64,000 nt of DNA from Kistimonas asteriae. GTDB taxonomy: Bacteria; Pseudomonadota; Gammaproteobacteria; Pseudomonadales; Endozoicomonadaceae. Location of the stretch: assembly GCF_018263925.1 (NCBI RefSeq), contig NZ_JAEVHF010000014.1:62001-126000 (forward strand), in the 5' to 3' direction. The notes beneath the pieces are model-generated. The model did no database searches. It was not told where the DNA came from and saw only the letters and a program-made list of their open reading frames with translations. The translations under genes were made by a program, and so were the position numbers. Of the stretch, positions 10,022-21,875 are shown piece by piece. The first letter of the stretch is position 1, and each line of letters starts with the position of its first letter.

Positions 10022-10061
10022 AAAAAAGGCTGGTCGTAGAGAACACTACGCCAGCCCTTTA
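10022..10061 (-). terminator. Rho-independent terminator of adk
   Basis: Read on the minus strand, a GGCTGGCGTAG stem pairs with CTACGACCAGCC across a short loop and is followed by a run of six T. It begins about 10 bp after the adk stop. Confidence 0.85.
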
Positions 10062-10068
10062 CACTCGA

Positions 10069-11216
<1,148 letters not shown>

Positions 11217-14200
11217 ATGGATAACTCACCCGTCGTTATACAACAGACCCCAGGCATTCAAGATACTCCTATTGACCATCCGCAATCCGAAAACCTATTA
11301 GGTTCTTTTGCAGGAAAACTGGTCGTCGTCGTAGAAGCCGTTAAAGCACTGATTATTAAAATCATTACAAACGTTGCACTGGTTATCGGAATTATTGCCC
11401 TAGCTTGTAGAATGTGTCGAGAATTGGGTGCAGACGATTATGATAAAGAAGAGTTTCCTATTCATCTGTGTAAACTGCAAAAGTTCCTCCTTGGTGCGGT
11501 TGAAGAAAAGCGGGAGCCAACGGTTAAAACAGAGTCAGGTCATCCCTTACCAGCGCCAACATCTGAGGGTCTACCTCCCTTTACAACAGCAGACCCTGAT
11601 GAGTTACATCACACATGCTTGACACCGGACGATGTCAGCCCGACAAAATTACCGGCTTTGCCCAGACCTACCCACCCTGACAGTCAAGAGGAAAAATTGC
11701 GCCGCGGTATCTCAGGCCTGAAGGTGGTGGCCGACGAATATTTCCCAGCGATTTTGGACAGTTTGCATGTGGATGAGCGTGATCTGCGCAATGCACAAAC
11801 AACATTAAAAATACCTGACGTAATAACCTATGATGAGATTCCTGACGTTCTCAGGAAAATCGGTCAAACAGAACCACTTCCGCTAAGAAAAATGATTACC
11901 CTTTATTTAGGCAACCAGGAACCACCAATACCTCCTGAGATGGCCTTGGCAATGTTAACAAGTGCCAAAATTGTCAAGGAATCAGAAATTGATGAGCCCA
12001 TAAACATTGAAGACATTCCCCGAAAACTTAAAGGATTAAAAACCAGTTTATCTCAAATAGGTTACGAAATACCCGAAACCTTTCCAGTCAACATTCCTGC
12101 CTTGATGCATGCACTGGACATAGCCTCCCCCTTTCAAAACATACAGGATCCAAACGGCAGAAAAGAACCTATTCGGGTACTCGATTTCATCATCAGTGCT
12201 ATAGAAACGTGCCGAAGAGAACATTACATTCAAGATTATCAAGCCGGCATTTTTTGTAGCGCATTAGCCTGCACGCAGAATTATTACCATTGGTTTACAG
12301 AGCTACAAAACAAACAGCATGCGGAATTTGTCAAAATGAAGCGACAAATATTAAACCAGATGGTAGTCGACCTCGACAGACACAACCTATTGTTTATTCC
12401 CTGCAACAACGGCAATGATCTTCTTCAGCTAATACTTGATCGAAGCAACCCCAAAAAACCGATGATCAGGGGAACAATACTCAATATTAAAATAAAGAAA
12501 GATGAACATGACGAAACCGTAAAAACACGCAAGATTGAGATCACGGAAGAACGTGCAAGAATTAAAAGCATCACACTGGAGCCTGTAGCTTATAAGAAAC
12601 TGGCAGACTCCAACTTCATGGATATATTACTGCTAGGTCAATTAGAGTCTTCACAATGGATCGCATCATGGCCGGGAGACACCTCATTTGATGGAGAGGA
12701 ACACACCTGTAAACGCTATCAGTATGCTTATTTTCTTCCATTAATCAAAGAGTATTTCTCAACCAGGGAAAGAGCCATTATAAAAGCGCAGCTTTATGAA
12801 GACATTGAAGCCACAATAGACCAAACACTGGAAAGAATACCTATTGCTGCGCAGGCTGTGAAAAGCAGGCAATCTAACATACCTGAGCTCGTTTGCTATT
12901 ACAGAAGAGTGGATACCACCCTTGATAAAGCCGGACACGCGAGCATACCTGTCGATTTGAGAGAGAGGCTGGCACAACGCCTCTTTGCACGTACCGAATC
13001 ATTTGGCAGCATTGCTGAGAGTCACGTGCCACTCCCTGCCCGCCTGCCCAGTAACGAAAAGACTGTCGTATTTCCAATGGTGGATACAGGTTCTGCAGGA
13101 CACACCTATAGATATGACAATCGACATTACGTAGCTGGAAAATGGCAAACACTACCCACCTATCAAGCTGGTGAGAATGTTTTTGATTATCTTGGCCGAT
13201 ATCACACAGCCCTTGATGTATTGTCCAGACACTCGTCAATTACTCACAATGGCGGTACGTTTAAAGAATTCCACACGCAGCAAGCCCTTCTCTGTTTGTG
13301 CGAACAACTGCCGGATGCCTCCAGTCCCGCATGGAATAAAGACCACTATTCCGAGGTAAGGGACTTCAAGCCATTATTTACGACATTGACACAATTGCTT
13401 ACAACCAGCTTTGTCTCTGCAAACGGTATCGAAGAACCCTCTGCCCATGAAGCAGTACTTGTTTTCAAACTCTTCGCCATCTCCTTGAAGCTGCGTATGG
13501 AATATTATGATGGTAAAAGTGAAGAGAAACTCGCTGATGATACAATGAGGCATGGCAAACTATTAGTGCATCACTACGCCACAGACATGCTTTATCAGTT
13601 TGAAAAAATACGAAAGTATGTGGCACTAACATCCATTGAAGATAGGGAAACCCTCCATACATCACTGCATTGCATAAGAGGCCTTGCCAAGCTTAAAAAA
13701 GGAAAGCCTGATAAAGAATATGTACTTTTGAGCCCCGCCGATCATATGAACCTCTTACGTCTTAAAATGAGGACTGAGATCCCCATGGAGACCTGGAGCA
13801 TACCGCAAGTCATGGCATTGGGTCCAATCAGTGCTCCCCCGCCGGGCACGACCCCCAAAGGTAATACTGACATAATTTTGCTGACGGATTTATTAAACAG
13901 GCACCTTGCTTTCGCTGTCGAAATATACGTCAAAACACAAATAGACCCAGCTTACTATACGAAAACTTATTATCATGAAATGAAAAGGTTCAAGCTATTT
14001 TCGTGCGATGAAGATGCTGAAATAATGTATCACTATCTAAATAGAGATTTTGAGTCTATCAGAAATAATCCGAAGCTTTTTGATTGTCTAACTCGCTATT
14101 TTTATTGTTCCAAGGGCTTCACCGGAAGACCATGCACCAATATGTCATGGCGCTCACATGGCAACCTGGAACTTGATGGCTACTTCACAAAAATTTATGA

Positions 14201-17200
14201 AGAGTATCCTGCAGAACTGGCCAATTATTATGTACTCAGGGAACTAAAAGACGCCACAGTGCTAGTATGTGGACCTAATGAACGCAATTCAATGCGTCAT
14301 TATCGCGTAGACAAACAAGCGGAATACCGTTACACCGAAGAAGGTGACGCAGAAGAAATATCCGTAAAATACAGCTTCAAACACTATAAAACAGGTGAAT
14401 CCGATGACACAGACTTTAACACACAATTTTATTTAACAAACGCCTCCAGCAAACTGGCCAATAAGCGCCGTGTACATACACGTTCGAGGGCGATAGAAAC
14501 TGCTCAAGACATAATGCAACACCATATAGGAAAAACTCAAAATGCATTATATCAGGGGGACCGCGAGCTTAAACAACCCTTAATGAGAATGAGTGAGAGC
14601 TTCTATTATTCGAATGAAACTCGATCCTCTGAGGATATCCCCCGTGATATGCTCTTACAGTATCGCTGCGTGTTCCAGGTGCCTTACGTTGACAACCATC
14701 AGCACCTTCTGAGCTTCATGGACAAGTTCGCGCCCTATTTGTCACACCCTACCATCAAGGCACTCGTTGAATTGGCCTGGTTTGGTGATTGCCGTAAAGA
14801 TGACACCGAGGATGACTATACCGATCCCGCCGAACCAAGAACGATAATGGATCTCGTCATACGCAAAAACCAGGATGCTATAACGTTCATCGAGCAAATG
14901 ACTGAGCTCTTCAAAAAAATGAAGATTAATGAAACCAATCCTGACAGGGAAAAATATACAGGCGGCTACGGTCAGTTAGTCAATGCCTCGAGATTATTCG
15001 TCCTGAAAATAGTCGCTGGCGCCATAAACCATATGTCATTCCACCCCAATGCACAGATATCTCAGGATGTCATACAACAGGTAAAGGGATTGTATATCCG
15101 CATCTTGGATGAGGAAGTCGACAACTTGCCTCAAGACATACAAAGCCCTAAAGATCACGAAGCGTTTAATCACACCTGCATGGCCCTGATGGGAACCCTT
15201 GCCGATGTTTACCCCTGCGGCTTTGAAGATGTGCAAAACAAAGCAGTCGATATTCTGGCACTGATTGTCCATGACAACACGTGGGATGTCAGCTTCCCAA
15301 CCTACTTGAGAAAATACAGTAGCGGACTGCTGGGACAGGAGGCTAATGCCGCATTACGTGCCATACGGTATATTGAGCCCGACTACATCAAGCAGGCCGA
15401 TGCAACGTCTCGTAAAAAACCAAGAAAAGCCCTAAAACAAACAGAACTAACCATTGGCCCTGATACTTACACAATAATCCCAATGTACAAAGTGCCTGCT
15501 GAACTGAAAGAGGCCATGAGTGATGCTAAAAGTTCAGCGCCACTGCCAACATTGTCTTACTGTCGCCATCCATCCGATCGGTCTCAGCCAGACACGATTT
15601 TCATTGTCAACACGGACACCCGTGTTGTTGTTGCTACGTTTGACACTCGGTCAGGTAAACTATTAAGAGCCACTCCCATAAGGGAAGGCGCTACCGAGTT
15701 CCCGGAAGCAAGGAGGAATTTCAGTAGAGCCAGTAATGATTATAAAACGATCAGCGACTTTGCGCGCCCCGCTGGGCGCGACAGTGTCTGTATTCTTTGG
15801 ACTGACAGACGATCAAACAAGCCTGTTGCTCTTGAGACACTTAACGGTGAATGGCAATTTCAGGTAAAGGACAATACTCGTTGGGAAACCAATGCTTATC
15901 CCGGTTATTTTGTTACATCGATAACCACGACTACACTGCACCTTGCCGCAGATAATAATCCCAATGCAAGAAAGTTCATTTTAAAAGAAAAGGGACGTTA
16001 CTTCTGCTATGACATGGATGGTAACGGCAATATCTCTGGATACCCTGATGGCAATGAATCCATGGCAGCTTACTTGTTCTATAAATTTAAGCAGCCTGGT
16101 CAAACTGATTACCATTACATCGCTCAATGCCAATCGATTATTGCAGAATTCAGACAATCGAGCTGGGTATTTGAGGATGACTGGCAAAGAGAACTCAATG
16201 CGCTGTTTTCCAATGGCGGCCTAACAAGCAAGCCCTTTGTATGCTTACTTGTCCTCAAACTGGCAGCTTGCCAATACTTGAACAATCCAGAGCGGCTGGC
16301 ATATAAGCTTGAATATCAAGAAGTCTTCGGAATGCAGCAAATGTATGTCGGTTACCTGGCAAAAAGAACAAGCCTGAATGTCAGCGATCGATTAACAATC
16401 GAAGAAGAAAAAGTACTCCTGCAGGCCATGGCAAACAAGGCTAACGAACAGTTGGTCCCCAAACGCTACCGCAAACGAGATCTTCAACAGAGGCCATACC
16501 TTATCTCTCAACTCGTTATTGAGCGTAGCCGCTGCCTTGATAATGAACTGTACAACCAACTCCGCCACTGGCCGTTCATCATGCCAGAGTTTCCTGATAT
16601 TTTTCGGGATGGCTGCTGCCCTAGATTCAGCATACTGCGCAGGACATGGCCTAAAGACAAACACTGGGAACATGATTTAAGCCTTTTACCCAGCCATATG
16701 CTACAAAGCCAACATACAATGGACATCATCTGGGGCAGGAAAGCAGATAAACCATTACCCAGACCGGTAGGCGCTGGACTAGCGCCTGATCGCGAAGGGT
16801 TCCTCAGTAACACGCTTCATTACTACGAAATCGCCCGAAATCGAAGGCACCCCGAACGCCCACAACTTAAACAGTTTTTGGACCAGATTGTTGTGGGAGA
16901 TCAGTATGTACAAAATTTAACCCTGTTTCTTCAGTTAGTGCTTCAAAAACCCTCAAAATTTGGCCCTGCAGAACTCCCACCCGGAAGTGATCTCGCCCCT
17001 CAACCAGAGAACTACAATCTGCCCGCAAATTATGATGATCAGGTTGTTAGTTATAAGCGCAGGTACTGGCGATACTCCTATGAAAGGAAGTTCACGCGCA
17101 ATTACCGTGACGAAGACCCCTATTACCCCAAGGCCAGGGCCTATCTCCGTGACTGCGAATACCATGAGTATCGCCAAAAACCATTAGGGAGGCTGTCCTG

Positions 17201-20200
17201 GTACTTCTACAAAGCTTATGGACAGAATGGGGAACAGCTTCAAGCACGTGTGGAACTCAAGGAATTTGACCGTTCACACCTGCTCAGTAATCAACATAGG
17301 ATGCGATTGCCGGGCATCGGAAAATATCGCTTGAATTATACTGACACGCCACCTTGTGAACTCGTTGAATACCAGCCTCTGGTGTGGGAATCCCGCGAGG
17401 GTGATGCCACTGACTCATTCCAGACAGCGCTTGGTAACTTGCATGCCCAGCATGGTCATCTTGCCCAAGGCTGCATAGCATTGCTCACCCCGATTGATCC
17501 AGGGGAAAAAGCTCAACAACTGCAAGCGAAAATGGACAAAGCCGCAGAGCTCAGAGGACAGATTAAAACAGCTAACGATGCTTCTGATGACGATGCTTCT
17601 GATGACGATGTTTCTGATGACGACGACAAGACCCCTAATCCTTGCCTTAAATACCCGCTTGATCGCTTAGTGAAAGGCTTGGAAATACATGAGTCGCAGA
17701 TTGCACAAGACAAGGCAAAGAGGAGTTACCGCCTGGGCACAACGTGTACGGAGATCAACACCTCTCTGCCAAGGCTCGAAAGGCACATCAAAGAGCGTTC
17801 AGAACAACTGAGAGATCAAGTTGAGAAACTTGAAAAGGATTTATTGGCACAACTCAGAGACTTTGACACCCTGGATACAGCTATTCGTCATCGACTCAAA
17901 ACATTCAAACCAATAACCATACTAGAACTTGCCTCCATTGTCGGTAAAGGCCGTGAGAGTCAATTGGCCGCTCTGCACCCTGAATGGGATGACGTGAAAC
18001 GTCATCAGATTTTTCTGCAGTGCATCGAATACTTGCTCCATAGTACCGAGTTACAGCACATGGAACGTATTCTGCCTCAATGTGCCAAAATGCAGGCATT
18101 GATCACTAAGATCGAAAAAGAGACAAGTTCGGACTGCCTCACCGATGAAGCGAAACTATTCCAGGAGCAACTGGTCAGCCTGATGGTGCAGGACAGGGCC
18201 TACTGTGGTGATTCGGCAGACAACCAGGCCAGGCTAGAATTCCTGTTGTTTGAGTACATCATGAACATCCGTATTCGAGCGGATCAGGTTGAATCATGCA
18301 AAAAACTGGATGAACATATCAGAGTCAATGCTGAAATTCCTACAGGCTCTGGAAAATCGACATTAATCTTGCCCTATCTCTGCTACAAAGCCTATCTTGA
18401 TGGAAAGATTCCCATCCTGGTCGTCCCCCCAGAGCTGATCGAACAACAAAAAGGCATTTTGAAGCATGGGCTGTGCAAAATGTTTGATACCGACCTCTCA
18501 GAACTGCATTTCGAGAGGGAACGTGCCCGTGATCCACATTATATCGATGCGCTGCTTAATCGACTTAAAACAGATTATCGCCAAAAGCACATCATTCTTT
18601 GCAGAATGAATGAACTCCATTCAATCATTTGTCTGCAGAAAAAGGAAATACTCTTCCAGATTGCATTTTCTGACCGCGATAAAACCATTTTAAATAACGC
18701 ACTAAGAAAGCTTGATGAATTACAATGTTTCATTGAAGACAATTGCAACTTCATAATTGATGAATCCAGAACCAATTTTAACCCCAATCACAGTTACGAT
18801 TACGCAGTGGGCGAACAGGTTCCACAGTCTGATGTCACACAGGCTGCAATGAAACATATTTTCCAGGTCATTCATCAACATTTAAAAGATGAATACATGC
18901 TGGACTTTATGGGCGCAATGAATACTGGACAAACCATCATTACAGCTGATGTGTACAGTGAAACGGTTAGTAAAAAACTCGCAGAGAATTTAATTCCTCT
19001 TTTCTTAACACAATCCGTAAATGAGTTGAGTCGCAATAAAAAACTGCTGGATTGCCTGGCCGACACTGGACAAAACTTTACCGTGCCACTCTCTGAGCAA
19101 GATGCACGCAATATTAAGGAGACTCTGTCTCGATTAATGCTCCTTGATCTAACCATGCAGCATCTGGATCCAGATAATGAGCGTAGCGTACTCACTGCAT
19201 TTCTGGACCGTCACCGTGAGCGGCCGCTGTATGCTACTGTGCGTGAAGTGGTAGGGACCAAAATGGGAAATACCCTTTGCCGTAAAGTGGATGACAGTTA
19301 TGGTCTTAATGAGGAATCCACACGCGTTGTCCCCTATACCAATGGCGTACCCAAGCCTACCTCTGAGTTTGGCTCTCCACTGGTTAATACAATTTTGACG
19401 GTACAGGCATTCCTGTTCACGCCAATCAATAGAACCATGATAAGTCATTGGACCACTAAACTACGCCAGTTGGAGCAAGATCTACCACTTGAGGAGATTC
19501 AGGATCATACCCAGATGCAACTGTTCTTCAAAATAGTTCAGCAATGCAAATCATTACGCGCGGCCATTCCATCCAACCTGACAACGATTGACCTTGATCA
19601 CATCTGCGACTATCTAAACAAGCCTGAAAGCTTTGAACTTAAGCTGGAATACATTTGCGATGTCATATTGCCAGCGATGAAAATGTATCAGCGAAAGGTG
19701 ACCAGTTCATCATTCTCTATTGTCAGCTTCTGTACCCGCCTGAAAACAGCATCCGGTACCGTTGAAGTCAATGTACTTCCAAAAGAACTGATGACCCTTG
19801 AGGCGGAACAGGCTCCCATCCCGAACCTTATGCAATTACTGCAAGGAAAATGGGATAAGCCGGCACTGCGCATTGATGCGACGGATGATGAGAAACAACG
19901 CCTTCTCAATATCGTGAGACAATGCCCCAATGCCACTGTCATCATCGATGCCGGTGATTGCTTCCGTTCCCTCAGTCACCACGAGATTGCTGATTGCCTG
20001 CATGATGAAATCTATATAAAGGGCAGCAGCTCCGAAATGTCGAAAAAAGACGGCATATTGGTCTTCGATCACAATGGCGTTGCCTGGGTCAAAAAGCGTA
20101 TTGGTGGCAAGCTGGTATTGTTTGAAAATTGCGGTATCGCACCAGATAGGGTTGCCATCGCGATGCAAAAGAATAAGGCCGAAGGGACTGACTGGAAAAT

Positions 20201-21590
20201 GTCCCTTGACGCACATGGCGTAGTCACAGTTGATAGAACCACAGACCTCTCCTTGATGATCCAGGCAGCCGGAAGGATGCGACAACTACAGAAAGGCCAG
20301 TCTGTGGAGCTTGCCTATATGAGGGAACAGGAAGCATTACTCTTAGGCGCGGACGAAACGGAATTCGAATCATCCAAACCTGAAGGAGATTGTACCAATG
20401 GTGTACTGGTTAGTTATCTGGCCAGGGTCGAAGGGCAGCGCATGATGAAACAAGCGGTTCCGCTACTGAGTAACTTTATGCGAGCAAAGCTGGAACAGGT
20501 ACTTTATACCGACTTCCCACGCGAAATAAACTTTAGTGAGAGATCAATAGTAAAGCTTGTTAAAAGAACGAAGGAATTTCTGGTACCGTTAACACATACC
20601 AGTTCACTGGACCTTCTTGGAAGTGAGCAAGTCACTATTAGTTTGGATGAAATGGCTGACCGGGTATTTAATCAGTTTATCCCTGTAATCAATGATGCGA
20701 GATCAGTTCATTCCTACCTTAGAACCCATCTCGACCAAGCCAGGTTACGTAGGGAGTATGATGAGTTCATTGCAATGATTGTTTTACCCAAAACCTTTGA
20801 AACCTTATCGGGGGTCATCAGCAACGCTGCTGATTTAACATCAGAAGTGACTGTCACCCAGGAGAAAGAGCAGGAAGTTGAAGTTGAAGTAACACCCGTT
20901 GCAATCCCATTAGAACTAGACTACAAGATTTATGAACCTGTTCATTGGGATGGCAACTTCCTGGATTGGACAAAACACAAAACCCCGGAATTCCGTGTTG
21001 GAAGCACACAGGTTTATTTTGGCCCTAATACAATACAATTTGCAAAAGCGAGCCGATTCAAACCTGGCACAATCGAACCAATGAATAAAAAATATCACAA
21101 ACCCATTGATCACGCGATGTATTTCCAATGTGAGGGTGAAGCCCATGACAAGCTATTTGTGGGTGATATTGAAGACATGAAGCGAGTAAAGCAATATCTG
21201 GACGATCACTCGACAGAAACTGTATTGCAGCCCCCTCAAGATGGATCCCCACAACCCGGCACGAGCACACAACCGGTTAAAACAAAACGAATCTGGCAAC
21301 TTGATGGTATTACAGACGGGTGTTACATACATGAAGGAAGCCACATTATAATGGCATTTTGTAATGGCAGATTCGCCGCGGCAGAAGATGATGATAAACG
21401 TCGGATTATGCTGTTACTTAAACTAAGCGCAAATATTGACAGGTTACCTAGCAAGGCCGATAAAGAAGCACTCCGTTTCTGGATGGAGCAATCACCTGAG
21501 GAAGGCGAAAAAGTCAAAGCTTATCTTGAACGCATTCGAAAGAGTAATAGTAAAATGAGTAGAGCTATAGCATATATATACAAAGACTAA
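11217..21590 (+). CDS. Giant DUF3638/DUF3645-family helicase-like P-loop protein (3457 aa)
   Basis: One uninterrupted frame of 3457 residues. A hydrophobic segment (about 33-64) near the N-terminus may anchor it to a membrane; the next 2000 residues match nothing I recognise. The C-terminal third carries a helicase-like core: Walker A PTGSGKS (2375-2381), a DEAD-like DES (2515-2517, FIIDESRTNF), a GTDWKMS segment, and an arginine-finger-like motif QAAGRMRQLQKGQ (3016-3028). The GTD...RMRxLxKGQS pattern is typical of the DUF3638/DUF3645 family, common in fungi and protists, present in some host-associated bacteria, and often annotated as ubiquitinyl hydrolase without clear proof. An Asp-rich tract with DNA repeats lies at about 2121-2140. 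Start: ATG with AGGAAGAGGAAAC upstream. AT-richer than its neighbours and flanked by its own terminator, so probably acquired. Activity is unknown; ATP or nucleic acid handling is inferred. Confidence 0.85.
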   Translation: MDNSPVVIQQTPGIQDTPIDHPQSENLLGSFAGKLVVVVEAVKALIIKIITNVALVIGIIALACRMCRELGADDYDKEEFPIHLCKLQKFLLGAVEEKREPTVKTESGHPLPAPTSEGLPPFTTADPDELHHTCLTPDDVSPTKLPALPRPTHPDSQEEKLRRGISGLKVVADEYFPAILDSLHVDERDLRNAQTTLKIPDVITYDEIPDVLRKIGQTEPLPLRKMITLYLGNQEPPIPPEMALAMLTSAKIVKESEIDEPINIEDIPRKLKGLKTSLSQIGYEIPETFPVNIPALMHALDIASPFQNIQDPNGRKEPIRVLDFIISAIETCRREHYIQDYQAGIFCSALACTQNYYHWFTELQNKQHAEFVKMKRQILNQMVVDLDRHNLLFIPCNNGNDLLQLILDRSNPKKPMIRGTILNIKIKKDEHDETVKTRKIEITEERARIKSITLEPVAYKKLADSNFMDILLLGQLESSQWIASWPGDTSFDGEEHTCKRYQYAYFLPLIKEYFSTRERAIIKAQLYEDIEATIDQTLERIPIAAQAVKSRQSNIPELVCYYRRVDTTLDKAGHASIPVDLRERLAQRLFARTESFGSIAESHVPLPARLPSNEKTVVFPMVDTGSAGHTYRYDNRHYVAGKWQTLPTYQAGENVFDYLGRYHTALDVLSRHSSITHNGGTFKEFHTQQALLCLCEQLPDASSPAWNKDHYSEVRDFKPLFTTLTQLLTTSFVSANGIEEPSAHEAVLVFKLFAISLKLRMEYYDGKSEEKLADDTMRHGKLLVHHYATDMLYQFEKIRKYVALTSIEDRETLHTSLHCIRGLAKLKKGKPDKEYVLLSPADHMNLLRLKMRTEIPMETWSIPQVMALGPISAPPPGTTPKGNTDIILLTDLLNRHLAFAVEIYVKTQIDPAYYTKTYYHEMKRFKLFSCDEDAEIMYHYLNRDFESIRNNPKLFDCLTRYFYCSKGFTGRPCTNMSWRSHGNLELDGYFTKIYEEYPAELANYYVLRELKDATVLVCGPNERNSMRHYRVDKQAEYRYTEEGDAEEISVKYSFKHYKTGESDDTDFNTQFYLTNASSKLANKRRVHTRSRAIETAQDIMQHHIGKTQNALYQGDRELKQPLMRMSESFYYSNETRSSEDIPRDMLLQYRCVFQVPYVDNHQHLLSFMDKFAPYLSHPTIKALVELAWFGDCRKDDTEDDYTDPAEPRTIMDLVIRKNQDAITFIEQMTELFKKMKINETNPDREKYTGGYGQLVNASRLFVLKIVAGAINHMSFHPNAQISQDVIQQVKGLYIRILDEEVDNLPQDIQSPKDHEAFNHTCMALMGTLADVYPCGFEDVQNKAVDILALIVHDNTWDVSFPTYLRKYSSGLLGQEANAALRAIRYIEPDYIKQADATSRKKPRKALKQTELTIGPDTYTIIPMYKVPAELKEAMSDAKSSAPLPTLSYCRHPSDRSQPDTIFIVNTDTRVVVATFDTRSGKLLRATPIREGATEFPEARRNFSRASNDYKTISDFARPAGRDSVCILWTDRRSNKPVALETLNGEWQFQVKDNTRWETNAYPGYFVTSITTTTLHLAADNNPNARKFILKEKGRYFCYDMDGNGNISGYPDGNESMAAYLFYKFKQPGQTDYHYIAQCQSIIAEFRQSSWVFEDDWQRELNALFSNGGLTSKPFVCLLVLKLAACQYLNNPERLAYKLEYQEVFGMQQMYVGYLAKRTSLNVSDRLTIEEEKVLLQAMANKANEQLVPKRYRKRDLQQRPYLISQLVIERSRCLDNELYNQLRHWPFIMPEFPDIFRDGCCPRFSILRRTWPKDKHWEHDLSLLPSHMLQSQHTMDIIWGRKADKPLPRPVGAGLAPDREGFLSNTLHYYEIARNRRHPERPQLKQFLDQIVVGDQYVQNLTLFLQLVLQKPSKFGPAELPPGSDLAPQPENYNLPANYDDQVVSYKRRYWRYSYERKFTRNYRDEDPYYPKARAYLRDCEYHEYRQKPLGRLSWYFYKAYGQNGEQLQARVELKEFDRSHLLSNQHRMRLPGIGKYRLNYTDTPPCELVEYQPLVWESREGDATDSFQTALGNLHAQHGHLAQGCIALLTPIDPGEKAQQLQAKMDKAAELRGQIKTANDASDDDASDDDVSDDDDKTPNPCLKYPLDRLVKGLEIHESQIAQDKAKRSYRLGTTCTEINTSLPRLERHIKERSEQLRDQVEKLEKDLLAQLRDFDTLDTAIRHRLKTFKPITILELASIVGKGRESQLAALHPEWDDVKRHQIFLQCIEYLLHSTELQHMERILPQCAKMQALITKIEKETSSDCLTDEAKLFQEQLVSLMVQDRAYCGDSADNQARLEFLLFEYIMNIRIRADQVESCKKLDEHIRVNAEIPTGSGKSTLILPYLCYKAYLDGKIPILVVPPELIEQQKGILKHGLCKMFDTDLSELHFERERARDPHYIDALLNRLKTDYRQKHIILCRMNELHSIICLQKKEILFQIAFSDRDKTILNNALRKLDELQCFIEDNCNFIIDESRTNFNPNHSYDYAVGEQVPQSDVTQAAMKHIFQVIHQHLKDEYMLDFMGAMNTGQTIITADVYSETVSKKLAENLIPLFLTQSVNELSRNKKLLDCLADTGQNFTVPLSEQDARNIKETLSRLMLLDLTMQHLDPDNERSVLTAFLDRHRERPLYATVREVVGTKMGNTLCRKVDDSYGLNEESTRVVPYTNGVPKPTSEFGSPLVNTILTVQAFLFTPINRTMISHWTTKLRQLEQDLPLEEIQDHTQMQLFFKIVQQCKSLRAAIPSNLTTIDLDHICDYLNKPESFELKLEYICDVILPAMKMYQRKVTSSSFSIVSFCTRLKTASGTVEVNVLPKELMTLEAEQAPIPNLMQLLQGKWDKPALRIDATDDEKQRLLNIVRQCPNATVIIDAGDCFRSLSHHEIADCLHDEIYIKGSSSEMSKKDGILVFDHNGVAWVKKRIGGKLVLFENCGIAPDRVAIAMQKNKAEGTDWKMSLDAHGVVTVDRTTDLSLMIQAAGRMRQLQKGQSVELAYMREQEALLLGADETEFESSKPEGDCTNGVLVSYLARVEGQRMMKQAVPLLSNFMRAKLEQVLYTDFPREINFSERSIVKLVKRTKEFLVPLTHTSSLDLLGSEQVTISLDEMADRVFNQFIPVINDARSVHSYLRTHLDQARLRREYDEFIAMIVLPKTFETLSGVISNAADLTSEVTVTQEKEQEVEVEVTPVAIPLELDYKIYEPVHWDGNFLDWTKHKTPEFRVGSTQVYFGPNTIQFAKASRFKPGTIEPMNKKYHKPIDHAMYFQCEGEAHDKLFVGDIEDMKRVKQYLDDHSTETVLQPPQDGSPQPGTSTQPVKTKRIWQLDGITDGCYIHEGSHIIMAFCNGRFAAAEDDDKRRIMLLLKLSANIDRLPSKADKEALRFWMEQSPEEGEKVKAYLERIRKSNSKMSRAIAYIYKD
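17577..17621 (+). repeat. Three 15-bp tandem repeats encoding an Asp/Ser tract
   Basis: Units GATGCTTCTGATGAC, GATGCTTCTGATGAC, GATGTTTCTGATGAC follow each other in frame within the giant gene and encode D(A/V)SDD repeats that continue into DDDK. Copy number can vary without shifting the frame. Confidence 0.9.
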
Positions 21591-21596
21591 AAAAAT

Positions 21597-21641
21597 GTCG
21601 TCGTAGTAACATACATCAATAAAAACTACGGCGACTATTTT
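21597..21641 (+). terminator. Terminator of the giant gene
   Basis: GTCGTCGTAGT pairs with ACTACGGCGAC (one mismatch) over a 17-nt loop, followed by TATTTTTA. It starts 6 bp after the stop codon. Confidence 0.75.
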
Positions 21642-21833
21642 TATCTCGTGATCAACTCTGATGAATCATTCAAAAGTTCGCTTTAGAGAGATAATTCAAC
21701 AGTATATTATCTCGATAAGATCCGAAGCCTATTAATTGATCCTATAAATACAACACAGGGCTCATTCAAAATAACCGTATCGGCAAATAGTATTTATCCA
21801 GAGCAGCCATCAATATGCGGGTTAATACTCGTC

Positions 21834-21864
21834 AAATATTCCCCCGGCCAAGCCGGGGGAATAT
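21834..21864 (-). terminator. Terminator of ppc
   Basis: Perfect 13-bp stem ATATTCCCCCGGC / GCCGGGGGAATAT with a 3-nt loop, 12 bp beyond the ppc stop on the minus strand. The T-run after it is short (TTTGAC), but the GC stem is very strong. Confidence 0.8.
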
Positions 21865-21875
21865 CGCCGTCTGTG

